Shown here: positions 1-11,783 of the stretch, piece by piece | How the letters are laid out: each line of letters begins with the position of its first letter | How positions within the stretch are numbered: the stretch's first letter is position 1 | Source: Dactylis glomerata | Lineage: Eukaryota > Streptophyta > Magnoliopsida > Poales > Poaceae | Assembly (NCBI GenBank): GCA_007115705.1 | Contig: QXEO01001043.1 | Span: forward strand, 124,001 to 188,000 | Length of the DNA: 64,000 nt | Reading direction: 5' to 3' | Made by a program: the position numbers and the translations under genes | Notes under the pieces: model-generated | What the model saw: only the letters and a program-made list of their open reading frames with translations | Databases searched by the model: none | Told to the model about the DNA's origin: nothing

Positions 1-1725
1 TCCCTGCCAAAACACTTCCACCAAACAAGGCCAAAGGGTTAGATTTCGCAAAAAAATACCAGGACGGCATCTCCGTTAGCTGAACCTAGCACAGACAGGA
101 AGAAACATGAATCATCGGGAGAAGAAATTACAGCCGCGTGCTTCCTCATAGAGAAGAATTAAGGATTGATCGAATCCATCATTGCGCATGACAGAGGCAA
201 AGTAGGCACATGCCTGTGAATATTAACAACCAGCAGGCGATTGAAACATCACATGGCTTACATGATGATCTTGGTATCATAGCCCTGTCACCGGGCCCCT
301 CCTGCTCGTCGAGTTGGACCTGGACCACCATCCGTTCCTGCCATCCGTGCCGACATTGACATGAATTTATCTCTGAATTCCTGGAATCATACAGCCGACA
401 CTACTGTCGAAGTGTCTAGCATCGCGACATATTTTCCATATGGACGCGTCAAACTTGTCTTTCTATTATCTGTTAAGAGGTTTGCTTCAGTACAACCCTC
501 CTCCAAACTTAAATTAGACCCTTGGATAATTATCTGATTAATTAATTATTTAATTGTGAGTCTTCTAAAGCCCATATCCAAACCAAACCCGGTATACCCA
601 CATATAAGTATATACTGTATATGGCAAAGATAGATGTCGTGATCTCATCTCTCGTCGTTGCTTCCGTCCCCAGCGACCGTGTTCGTTGGCCAGTTGCCTG
701 CCTCCTTGAGTCCTTGTCACCGGCTCTGGGTCAGTTCCGCCTGCCAGCCCGGGCGCGGTGCACACCGGACAGTCCGACTGCACACATCGCCTCCATGTCT
801 ATGAGTCTATCAATGAGCGTGTTCATTCCCAACGGCCGGACTGGCCGGCAACAAATTCGTCGGACTGGTTGCATACCTCGTCGCCGCGCCGGTGTCCTGC
901 CCACGCGCCACCCCACCACTGTCGGCACTTACGAGGACTTGCCAAGGCTCGTGCCAGCATGCACTGCAGTCCCTCATGGCCAACAAGCACTGCCTTGCCG
1001 TATGCCGTTCCTCCCACCCGCTCGCCGGCCCACGGCGTACATACATATACTCCAATCTATGTATGATACATATTTGTACAGATGTTCGTTTAGTTTTTAA
1101 GAGACCATCGTGTCCTTAATTATGAAGGGGTATCGAGCAATCTGAGCCGTCTTTATGTTAAAGTTAATCTGAGTTTAGAGGAAGGGGGTTGTACTGGAGC
1201 AAACTCCACATACGAAACTTACATTGTTCTTCACCATGGACTCTTGTGTTTGGTTTGGGGCGAATCAAGCTTGTGGTGGATTGGCAAACATTGATTGTAT
1301 CTCGCAAAGTAAAGGAAAATTGGTCTTGTTTGGGTTGGTAAAGCATTTGGTGATCGATCTCGAGCTTTTAGCATTACGACCCATGCTGGTCATTTGATGG
1401 TGTTCTATCGTTCAATTCTGACGGCCCCTCATTCTCTGGTCAACGCGTGTGTACGAATTCGTCCATGCTCAAGCACATACTGTGGATTGCCTAGTATTTG
1501 TTTGACCATAAACTTCGTAGTTTCTCTAAGCTTATCCACCTTTTTCTCTCTTAACACATGTTCATGAATCATGATGACGACCTGTTTGCTTAACAGAAAA
1601 TTGATGAGTTGATGGCGACCTTTACTTATAGATAGATTATGATGCAGACAAGTCACCTAATTTGGTTTTGTAATTAGACACTACAAACGGACCAAAAAAT
1701 TCTATGCTATGATGTACTACTCCTA
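1..1725. other. Intergenic DNA, no gene recognised
   Basis: I see no recognisable protein, RNA gene or transposon end here. Positions 530-630 are AT-rich with TATA-like strings, and 640-1050 is GC-richer and open in several frames on both strands, but none of these frames resembles a known protein or shows codon structure. It could hold degraded transposon sequence. Confidence 0.5.
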
Positions 1726-2590
1726 TGTTGGGAAAACTGGGCACACCGGTTAACCCCTTAATTTAGAGATTAGCACAATATTACCATTGACTGAAAATAC
1801 GCAGCGAAAAGTATACTTCAGCCACTTGTGCTCTAACTCAAGGATCTTTGCTCATGCCGGAAGGAAACATATGCATCAACATATATGGAGGAAATATGAG
1901 CAGCCATTGGCTCTCTTCTGACCCAAGACAGTCTCTCCCCTTAGAAGAGAAGCTCTCTCCTCACCTAAGACAATCTCTGTCCTAGGGAGAGAGGTCTCAC
2001 AACAGCTGCAGCAGTAGTAAATCAACACACAGAGGACACCAATCCTTTTTACGTGGAAAACCTCTCAACTTGAGAGGAAAAACCACGGGCCGAAGCCACC
2101 CAAATCTTCTTCCACTATTATCAAATGGGGATACAACAAGTTCTTCTCTAGAGAGCACTAGAGGATCTCAAGCACCAAGATACACACGAATCTGTGGCTG
2201 CTTCTACAAGATTTGGGGCACAAGAGCTAGAGAGTGGAGCAATCTCACCAAGCTTGGTGGAACAACAGCTTGAAGGAGACAAGGTAGCAGATCTGATGTC
2301 TTCACAACCTTGTAGGCAAGGCCCGGCGCTTGATTCAGCTTCTTCCTTCAACTTCTCCTCTTTCTCTTCTCTCTTGGTTTTCTTCTTCAATGGAGGCTAT
2401 CCTATTTTTCGTCCTTGCCACTGTGGTGGCTGGAAAGGAGGGTTATCATCCCCTTTCTCCTCATGTGCAATGTCCAAAATGACCCTTGGTCATAACCCTA
2501 AAGGTTGGTGGGCTTTTACACCTGTTTGGGCCGCCTGAAAGGCTTCATAAGGCCATCTCCTCACAGCTCACATGAGGAGGATACCCAACA
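1726..2590. mobile_element. Solo LTR with perfect 5-bp TSD
   Basis: The 865-bp block starts TGTTGGG and ends CCCAACA, the TG...CA inverted ends of an LTR. It is flanked on both sides by TCCTA (1721-1725 and 2591-2595), a 5-bp target site duplication. No second LTR, primer binding site or internal domain is present, so this is a solo LTR left by recombination between the two LTRs of a former element. The body has the 'cctctcaacttgagagg' inverted motif near 2061 that is common in grass LTRs, possibly of a Copia family. Open frames inside it are not genes. Confidence 0.9.
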
Positions 2591-2756
2591 TCCTACTATA
2601 GTTTCTGTCTTTGTTTAGCACTTCTCAGAACTGTACTGAAAATGAAAACTAGGACCGGTCATGCGCACGCGAGGAGACCAGCAGCCATCCATCATGACTT
2701 TACCACATCAGTTAAGCTCACACACAGCCCTCAGCCCGATGTTTTTCAGGCTCTAA

Positions 2757-3067
2757 GGCTACCCATAGTGAGAGTATTATAGCTAGTATCATGCATTATA
2801 TGTATGCAAAAAGCTGATGTGTTACTCTAATTAATGATAAGAGAGATGATAGTGACATTACAGATAGATACGGTATCATAGCACATAAAACTAGAAAATT
2901 AAATTTCAAATAGATCTTATATACAATTTTGCATTGAGATTTTACAAAACATTAAATACAATGAGTCTATAATACCACTACATGATACAATGCATTATAA
3001 AGATAGTATTATAGAGTAGTATCGTATGCATAATACTAGCGTATCATACTGTCCGCTATGACTAACC
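2757..3067. mobile_element. Tourist-like MITE (PIF/Harbinger type)
   Basis: This 311-bp AT-rich element has imperfect terminal inverted repeats: it starts GGCTACCCATAG and ends CTATGACTAACC, and the similarity of the two ends continues inwards for about 45 bases. It is flanked by TAA at 2754-2756 and 3068-3070, the 3-bp target duplication of PIF/Harbinger elements. It has no coding capacity. The superfamily call rests on the TSD and could be wrong if TAA is by chance. Confidence 0.7.
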
Positions 3068-3329
3068 TAATAATCAAGGCTTTAAAAATCCTCTCGCTAA
3101 ACCGAGGATTCAACGGGCCGTATTGCCAGTGAGAGTATCCATGGGCTTCCCAAGTTCCGTTCTCCCACTAATCGTCCATCAGCATTTATCTAGGCCCAGC
3201 ATCCAGGCTACCCTTAACAACCGCACATGGAGCTGAGCTGCTTCTATTCTCCTCTTAGAACGGAGAACAGTGAGAGAGCGCCGTGGGCCGGCCAGAAATG
3301 GGTTCTCCTGTTTTTTTTCCCTTATACTA

Positions 3330-3407
3330 CTACCTCCAAAAAATATATATAAGATGTTTTGGTAGGCTAAAACAGCCTACCAAACGTCTTATATTCTGGG
3401 ACAGGGG
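3330..3407. mobile_element. Stowaway MITE (Tc1/Mariner type)
   Basis: A nearly perfect palindrome of about 78 bp, with one arm reading TTTTGGTAGGCTAAAA and the other its complement, starting CTACCTCC and ending GGGACAGGGG. TA dinucleotides flank it (3328-3329 and 3408-3409). This is the compact all-hairpin Stowaway form very common in Triticeae intergenic DNA and introns. Confidence 0.9.
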
Positions 3408-3499
3408 TAGAAAAACTGGTAATTTTTTTTGAATACTTTTAGCATTAAAATATAATAGAAATTGTTCCAAACGTTATATAAAAGTGTGGGATCTTCTAC

Positions 3500-4090
3500 T
3501 GTCTTGGCCTCAAGCTAGGTGGTATCGCGCAACTGCAAAGTAGATTCTACGATCGTCATCATCTTGGTCCCGTTCTCTTTCTGCATGACCTCTGCTATGC
3601 GTCGTCGATTCCTGGTGGAGGTGAACTCAGCGCACAAGAGGTGCTCGACGAAATGCCTATAAGGTATTTTTGTCCTTTATCTTTGACAATTTGAATTGGT
3701 GTTAAATTTTAACATCGAAGCACGATTGAGATGGATGGTGAAAAGTTGTGTAGTTTTCTTGTTCAATGCAAACTAGTGTAAAATTTGAACATCAAAGTAC
3801 GATTGAGATGGATGATGAAAAATTGTGTAGCTAAGATTTCTTGATGATGACCTCATTTGATAGTTTGTCTCTTGATGAGGATTGAGAATGGTTAAGTGCA
3901 CCAACAAATTCAAGATCGGGAGTGCTATTAACAACTTATAGATGATTGCATCTTGGACCGGTCGAAGTGGAGTGGCCAACAAGGTCACTATTTATCTTCA
4001 TGATCGGTGTCATCTATACTTGCGTTTTAGGACGTACTTTGTATTGCAATTGATGCACATTGCTTTTTAGTTTCATGCTTGTTGCATTTG
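3500..4090. repeat. Degenerate direct repeat, copy 1
   Basis: This stretch aligns by eye with 4770-5360. Shared marks are the 'gatggtgaaaagttgtgtag' string (3730-3755 here, 4995-5015 there), the 'acttatagatgat...ttggaccggt' block and the closing 'gtcatctatacttgcgt' block. Many indels and substitutions separate the copies, so the duplication is old. I recognise no protein in either copy. Confidence 0.6.
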
Positions 4091-4769
4091 AAGTTCTAAA
4101 ATCATGTATATGAACCTATGCATTACCTGTATTGGGTATTATTTCAGAAGTCTGGATACTAATATCATGAAGTTGAAGTCAATCTGTGGTATATATGAAT
4201 ATGATATGTGAAACATAAGCAATTAAGTTATGCGTAATTAGTTTTGGGTACGTAGCTTGTAGAGAAGAACACCAATCTCCTCTGAAAATATTCTCTCTTC
4301 TATATATAGCTGGTTTTGAGTAACCAAATATATATAACCTGTTCGAGATGATCTAAGGGAGAGCAACTATGAAAGACATATCACTCCACCGTCGATAGCG
4401 TGCTTCCATCTCCATTTTGCATTTTTAGTAGTTTTTGATGTATTTGTTTTGCATGTCATTTTGATGGATCATAACGTTTATTTTGTGTGTGCTTCATATT
4501 TGATTTTTAGGTTTTTTTAAACTAATTCATGTGAACTTTACATCAAAATCAACACTATGCAGAGTTCATAGAAAAATAATTATCTTCAGGATTTGTGAAA
4601 TCAATTTTAAGATAATAATGTTACGTACATAAAAAATAAACACCAAATCTGAGCCGTAATATAATTAATCTTTGTTTTTTTAGTGATCAAACTGAAACTA
4701 AGGATTTCATCTTACGTGTACATGAAAAATTAGCGCGGCCAACAACCACCAAGAGAATCCATGAGGTCG

Positions 4770-5360
4770 TTGTGTTTCCACCAACTCCAACCTCATGCAG
4801 TTTCATAGTAGGTTTTGCGCTCGTCATCTTCTTCCCATTTGCCATCTGCATGATATTCATTTGCCGCGTCGTCAATTCTTGGTGGAGTTGAGCTCGGCAC
4901 ACGAGATGTGCTTGAAGAAATACCTACAAGGTAGTATTGTTCTTGTTCAGTTCAAGTTAGTGTCAAATTTCAATATGAAAGTAGGACTGAGATGGATTGT
5001 GAAAAGTTGTGTAGTTTATCCTGTTCAATGCAAAGTAGCATTAAGTTTCAACATCCAGATATGATTGAGATGGATGGTGAACAATTGTTTAGATGAGCTG
5101 GCTTGACTTGAACTAATTTGATGATTTGTCTTCTGAAGACGATTAGGAATGAGATGAAGATGACGAAATAGGACTGCATTCGAAGGTTACTTCAAGAGCA
5201 CCAAGAATCTCAAAATGGGAGACCCATCAACAAGTTATAGATGATCACAGATTGGACCGGTGGAAGTGAAATGGCACAAGGCCATTAGTTCCTCATGTTT
5301 GGTGTCATCTACGCTTGTATGTTTAGGATGGATTTTGTCGTACATTTGACGCACATTGTG
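4770..5360. repeat. Degenerate direct repeat, copy 2
   Basis: Partner of 3500-4090, in the same orientation and about 1.25 kb downstream. The two may be two decayed copies of one transposon or a duplicated gene fragment. The 4091-4769 spacer is AT-rich and I see nothing identifiable in it. Confidence 0.6.
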
Positions 5361-5499
5361 AAAGGATCATAAAAACACCTAGAGGGAGGAGGGGTGAATA
5401 GGTGCTACTCAAATTTTATTTATTTTCAACTTGCTTTTTAAAGTAGTTTTGGACGTTTTTTGTATTGCATATCATTTCATTGGATCAAACATGTAATTT

Positions 5500-5631
5500 G
5501 TTCTTTTCCTCGAAATAGGCTTTCGCCCCGCTTCAGAAATAAAGCAATCACAAGATACATAATACACGATCTCGAACCAACAAAAATGCTGGGGCAGCAG
5601 CAAAAACATGCCCAAAAGAAAAAATGAAGAC
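5500..5631 (-). mobile_element. 3'-end fragment of an older LINE
   Basis: Read on the minus strand the block ends in 'aagcggggcgaaagcc' followed by 'tatttcgagg', which resembles the 3' untranslated end of many grass LINEs. It has no coding part. A second LINE (5647-36848) was later inserted beside or inside it. The stretch 5361-5499 carries a 'ctagagggaggaggggtgaa' string typical of degraded LTR elements and nothing else recognisable. Confidence 0.5.
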
Positions 5632-5646
5632 AACAACAAACTATGT
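5632..5646. repeat. Left 15-bp TSD of the LINE
   Basis: AACAACAAACTATGT occurs here and again at 36849-36863, immediately after the A-tail. A 15-bp duplication of this kind is expected from target-primed reverse transcription and defines both ends of a LINE split over 31 kb. Confidence 0.9.
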
Positions 5647-5714
5647 GAGATGGGCAAGGAGATGCGCCGCCGTCTGACTCTGGCGCCCCGGGCGCCGCCG
5701 GCGTCCGCCGGTGG

Positions 5715-8700
5715 TTGTTCTCCGAACGCCGGGGGGGTGGGTCTCAGTTCTCTGCGCTTGCATCCGATGAAAGCGGATCGGATGTTGAGGACGATGGAAT
5801 CCCCTTTGAGGTGGCGCAAACTGTGCTGGAAGGGGAGTCCGACGAAGGTTGGACGCCGGTGTCTAGGAGGAGGAAGACGCGGTCCGAGACGGTGGTGGAT
5901 TTCTGGTGTGAGATTGGTTACCCTACTTCGGTGTCCAGGTTCTGGGAGGGAGCTCGTCGATCTCCTCTGAGCGAAGGTACGCAATTTTCGTTTTCCAGGT
6001 CTGAGATGGCTGCAGGGAAGGTGGAGTCCTCGTCGTGCTCGCCACCGGAGAGCTCGTCGCGCAGGGGGGCTTGTTCATCGCCGTCCGGGGTGCGCATCGC
6101 CCGTGGCCCGAGGGCCGGGTCCTGGCGCGGACCTCTCCCGAGGAGGCGAGTCACGCCGCCGCCGGTGTTTGGAGAATTCCTCGGCAGGTCTCCGGGGTCG
6201 TCAACGTCTGCGTCAAGTTCTGCGGGGACGCCGCCGATTGCGCCGGTCGCTGGAGGCCCTGCTGTTTCTGCGTCGACTCCGTGCGCGAGGGATCGGGAGT
6301 TTCAATGCGGCCCGATCATTACGCCCGTGATTGACGTCGATCGCATCCATGCAAGTGAACCAATTCTCCACTACGGGCTGGGCCATCTGGCTCGACGCTT
6401 CAGGTCTTTGTGGGCCAGGACTCGGTCGACTAGGGCGGTATCGATCCTTCCAGGGTCCGAGACCAATCCAGTTTCTTCGACATCATCGTCTACAGCCGTC
6501 GCTCCAAGATCGCCATCGCTCTCTGCTTCGACCGCTGCACCGACCTCCTGCCCGTCAAGATCGCCTTTGTCGCCTGGTTCACCGGGCGCTTCCTTGTCAC
6601 CGCCTTCGCCGGGTTCCCGGTCTTTCCTTTCTATTGTTCGGGCCGTATCCATGGCTGGGCAACGGCCGCCTTCGGCCGAGGTGCCTGCAGCTAATGCGAG
6701 TACGCCCGTTCCCGGCCAGCAGGGCGGTTCGGCTGCGGTGTCTGCAAGGCCACCTACTCCTGCTTCAGCGCCCTTCCCCTCCTCGATGGGTGGGTAGCAG
6801 GGTTCAAGCGCGCCGCCATTCCCTCAGTCGTTCGCGCTGGTTGCCCCTCGAGCTCTTCAGCCGCTGCAGCCGCCCTCTCGGCAGCCGGGGCCGCCAGCCT
6901 ACATCCCCGGTTATCCTCAGCAGTTTCAGCCGCCGCCGTACCAGCAGCCTCCCGCTTACCAGCAGGCTTCGCCCTACTATGCTCCCCCCATGTTTGGGCA
7001 GCCAAGTGGGTCGTACCAGCAGGTGTCTGCTGCCCTTCCGTTTCAGCCTGTCACCGTTCAGAATGCTGCAGCCCCGACCCAGAATAAAAGGAGGAAGAAG
7101 AATGCGGGGGCGACCAGTTCACAGGGGGTGCATCCTCCGCAGGCGCCTTTCGTTCCTCCGCAGGGCTCCTTTGTTACACCATCTGGGGGTGTAGGGGTGG
7201 CTGTTACCTCCGCGCATGTGTTGCAGCAAGAATCTGTTGTTCATCCTTTGAGTACTTCGGGGGTCACTGAGGTTGCACCAGTTAAGTCTGGCAAATGTTG
7301 GAAATGTTCAGTGGACACTCACGCTACCAAGGATTGCAAGGCTCAGCATTACTGCCTAGTGTGCGATACTTCAGCGCACCCCACTCTCAGGTGCCCAACT
7401 CTGAAGCTCCCTAAACCCCAGGCTTTTGTGGGTGGACCAGCTTGTGAGGAGTCGCTTTGCATGAGGCTGCCCGATAGCGTGTATAAGGCTCATCTTGCTC
7501 TGAAGGGCATTCCTACAGCTTTTATTAAGATCTCAGGTGGGTCTGCTTCTGCCGCTGCCATTCAGGATCTGATGGCACGGATTTGTCCACTGAGCGCTCA
7601 GTGGAAATGGGAGGCTATTCCACATGGAGAGGACGCTTATTTGGTGAGTTTCCCCACGGTGGCGGATCTGAAAAGGGTTGATGAGTTTCAGATGGGTGTG
7701 CCTAATTCTTCTGCACAGATGTCTGTCAGCATTTGGAAGGCCCAAGATGTTCCACACAAGTTTGAGCTTCAGCCGACTTGGGTTCATGTCGACGGAGTTC
7801 CTCATACATTAGACATTTTCTGGGTTTATGGGCTGTCGGTTCTCTCATTGGTACCACGCTGGATGTAGACTTGGTCTCTCTCTGGAGTCGTGGTGTGGTG
7901 CGTATTCTGGTGGCGATGAATGAACCTAAGAATCTGGACAAGTAGAATGATATATTGGGTTATCCCTGTCTTGGTGTTTCTGTAACAGTTAAGCTCAAAG
8001 GTTATGATTTCTTCTTTCGTCGGGAGCCGCATGACTTTGTCCCGTATGAGAATTCACTCCTTACTTCTGGAAGCGCAAAGGTGATGATGATGCTGGTTTT
8101 GATGGTCCGGGTCAGGGTGATTCTGGAAATGATGCTCCTAATTCTGGTGCCACTTCGACGCCCGCCTCTATGGATGTGGACAAGCCTCAAGGAGATAATT
8201 CCATGTCGCACGACAAGACCGTATCTATGGGTCCAGTGGAGAGGTCTACATTTGCTATGACGCCCATCAATCCGAATCCGACTACACCGCGCGGGAAAGA
8301 AATTGTGGAGGCTGTTCGGTCTACTTCGCCTTGGCTTCTGAAGGGGGCGTCCTCGCCTGTGAGTTGCTCGGTGCAGCGGCCTTCTCCCTCGATGGCTGGG
8401 CTGCAGCCTGGCATGACGGCTCTGGACCGTCAAGCTTCTCCTACGGGAGATGGCCAGCCTGCCAGCCCTCCACCTTCGATGGGACGGTCGCCACGTTCTG
8501 CCGCCCGGGCGGTGGTTTCCTCCTCGCCGCCCTCTATGGCTCGCGCTGAGTCCGGCCAGATCCCGCCATCAGACGTGGCCTACGCTAGCACGCTGTGGGC
8601 TACGGGCCCGTCGCATGTGATGGAGGCTGCCGTCGGGTATGCTGCTGCTCCTGCGGAAGGCTCTGCATCGCGGGCTGAGGATCATGGCGCTAGTGTGGCC

Positions 8701-9358
8701 ATGCCGGGTGGGGGTCCTGCACCACCATCACCCCCATCCGCTTCGTCGGCGCCTTTGCCTGCGCCTGGGACAGTATCTTCTTCGGCTTTACTGTCCTCGG
8801 CGGCGGAGGAGCCTTTCTCGCGGGACGTGGGGTGTCATGTTACACCGACATCTCCAGTCTGGGCTCCTTCATCGTCTACACCACCAGCTCCGTTCGACAA
8901 GGCTGCTTCCCCATCGCCACCACCACGTTCTATGCCTTGTGCGCCTATGGTGAGGCGTAGTTTGAGGCATTTGGTGGCGGACGATGGCTCCTCTGCGACT
9001 GATGAGGATACTTTGCAGAAGGCAATGCGGCGCAAAGCCGCTGTGAATCTCGACTTCAGTGGTATGAGTTCTAAGTCCTCTTCTTTTATTTCTTTATCTA
9101 CTCCTGTTATTTCTTCTAAGTTGAATGCGGTTGGCATTAGACTAGGGAAGAATGCTAGTGAGGTTTGTCTGTCCGCAAATGTTCTGAGGCATATGGAATA
9201 TGACCGGTTAATGGCCAGTCCTAAAGTCCTAAGCTACAGAATATAGTGGAGGATACCGAACTGGACGAAGAGGAAGCGCTTGCCACAGTAGATGGTCAGC
9301 TTCTCTCTAGTCTGGTTGGTGTTGTTTCTGAAATTGACTTTAATGAAACCATGTCGGG
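5715..9358 (+). pseudogene. LINE ORF1 (DUF4283/CCHC nucleic-acid-binding), broken
   Basis: This is the RNA-binding ORF1 protein of a plant LINE, expected to coat the element RNA. In one frame from 5715 a Ser/Pro-rich N-terminal region is followed by a stop (TAG at 6795, where CAG would fit), a Gln/Pro/Tyr-rich linker (6800-7080), a zinc-knuckle region with CWKC and CLVC (7290-7400) and a DUF4283-like domain (7440-7830). A frameshift near 7810 moves the frame and the match continues through a region around 7955-8060. A Ser/Pro-rich tail follows (8170-9246). A further shift near 9240 leads into an acidic stretch up to 9358, where element 1 interrupts it. At least one stop and two frameshifts make it non-functional. 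Confidence 0.85.
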
Positions 9359-10794
9359 TGATGTCTACGCACGCGTCTGTTCTTGTAGACAGTGTTGGGC
9401 CTCCAAGTGCAGAGGTTTATAGAACAGCAGCAAGTTTCCCTTAAGTGGATCACCCAAGGTTTATCGAACTCAGGGAGGAAGAGGTCAAAGCTATCCCTCT
9501 CAGGCAACCCTGCAATTACGATACAGAAAGTCTCTTGTGTCCCCAACACACCCAATACACTTGTCAGATGTATAGGTGCACTAGTTCGGCGAAGAGATAG
9601 TGAAATACAAGTAGTAGTGATGATTATAAGTAGCAAATGTGATCTGAAATAAATATCGCTGCGAGCAAACATGTAACAAAACAGTAAGTAAACGGTGTGC
9701 AATGCTTGGAAACAAGGCCTAGGGATCATACTTTCACTAGTGGACACACTCTCAACAAATATAACATAATTGAACCAATAGATACTATCATCCATATGCA
9801 ACTCAAAACAATTCTCCAATGGAAAATGAACACTAATCATGCATAGGGCAACGAAGCACTCCTCAAAGTCTGTATGTACCCAAACTAGATTATCCCACAC
9901 TATCACCGTACACGCACTAGATGGTTCCAACAAACACCAACATTTCATAGAGACATTAACCAAAAAGATACATATGATGCACACACTAGTCACCTTTACA
10001 TCATGATACGAGGTATCTCCGGAGAGTAATATAATTAAGCATAGAAGTAGCATAATATCTGAATAATAACATCTACCAATTCAACTAGATACAAAGCTCA
10101 CGATCACATAAACATCACATCATGGGAGAGAGAGGTGAACCATATAGCTACCGGTAGAGCCCTCAGCCCCGGGGAAGAACTACTCCCTCCTCATCATAGG
10201 AGACAGCAAGGTTGATGGAGATGGCGGTGAGGTCGATAGAGACGGCGGAGACGGCGATGGAGACCGATGGAGATGGCTCCGGGGGCACTTCCCTGTCCCG
10301 GCAGGGTGCCAGAACAGAGACTTCTGTCCCCCAAAATTCGTCGGCGGTGGCGGCGGAGCTGCGGAACTCTTTCTGGAAAATTGCTGATTCCCCTAGGGTT
10401 TTCCGTCCCGAGGATTTATATAGGCGAAGGGGCGTCGTCAGGGGCTGCCAGGGCGCCCTCACACGTAGGGGACGCGGCCAGGGGCCAGGCCGCGCCGCCC
10501 TATTGTGTGGGGCTCTCGTGGCCCCACTTCGTCTCATCTTCGGTTCTCTGGAAGCTTCGGTGAATTTCTGCATGTTCGGCTTTTGTTTCGTCCAATTCTG
10601 AGAATATTTCCTGTGTAACTTTTCTGAAACACAAAAACAGCAGAAAACAGGGAACTGGCACTGTGGCTACTTGTTATTAGGTTAGTTCCAGAAATCGCAT
10701 AAAAACGCCACGAAGTGTAACGAAACACAAGGCAAATGGTGTAAAAACAAGCATGGAGCATCAAAAATTATAGATACGTTTGAGACGTATCAGC
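9359..10794 (-). repeat. 3' LTR of element 1
   Basis: A 1436-bp LTR, TGATGTCTACGC...GAGACGTATCA as read on the + strand. In sense orientation it starts TGATACGTCTC. It carries the GC-rich hairpin (10460-10509) and a TATATAAA box just left of it (about 10418-10425 on the + strand). The polypurine tract lies immediately right at 10795-10808 (AAGCTTGGGGATGC in sense). Confidence 0.9.
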
Positions 10795-11783
10795 ATCCCC
10801 AAGCTTAACTCCTGCTCGTCCTCGAGTAGGTAAGTGATAACAAAAGAAATAATTTTTGAGGTGACATGCACCTACACAATCTTGATCATCGATGTAAGCA
10901 TTGAGTGCTAAGATCAAAGAACTTAAAACATGGGCATGAAAGACATAATCTTGACAATAAGAAACTTAGCAATCATTTTATAACATGAAAAAGAACACAA
11001 ATAAAAGATCATAAATAATGAAACAATGAAAGTCAAACATGTGTTCAAATTATAAGGAAAAACATACAAATGGTTTTCAGCTTGTCCTTCATGGAGAGCA
11101 AAACATAAATGCATAGGACACCTTCAAGTTTAAGAGGGCGACTAGATATAAATAATTTAAGAACAAGTGAAACCATCAATATGAATCAATCAATGAAAAC
11201 TTTGGGACAATGCACATTATACTCAGAATGACAACTATGCTCTCTTAATGGTGCATAATGGTAGAAGGTGGTGACTCAACATAAAAGTAAAAGAAAGGCC
11301 CTTCGCAGAGGGAAGCAGTGATTAAATATGTGTTAGAGCTTTTTATTTGTAAAACAGAGAGATAAAAATTGGTTTTGAGAGGTGGTTGTCTTTGTCAACG
11401 ACTGGCAATGGGGTTCTTACTATCTTCCATACAAAAATGAAGCAAGTGTTTGAGAGAGAGATTGGCACTTTTGTGCTCTTTTATAAAGCTTGGCACTCCT
11501 CCCCGCCTTTTTTCCTTTCTTAAACCATGGCTAACCGATTCCATCGGGTGCCCACCAACATTCACATACCATAGAGGAGTGCCTTTTTCCTTTCTTTTTT
11601 TTTCTCTTTTTTTTCTTTTTGGAATGAGACAATATGGAAGATAGCAAATCCGACCACTACGTCCCCATGAGCTGAAAATAGTATCACAAAATGAGAAGTA
11701 TTTTGAAGGTTTTTTAAAAGGTAGCACATGAAAATTTACTTGGAATGGAGTGCAAATACCATGCATAGGAATTTATAGTGGAC

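Noticed and set aside
621..1100. A 159-codon open frame starting near a TATA-like string
   Set aside because: No resemblance to a known protein, open in several frames on both strands at once, and Arg/Pro/Thr-rich as expected for chance frames in GC-rich DNA.
9392..9652. An 86-codon frame that recurs nearly unchanged at 24010, 27447 and 34237
   Set aside because: All four copies are the same stretch of LTR read antisense to the element; conservation is due to recent LTR copying.
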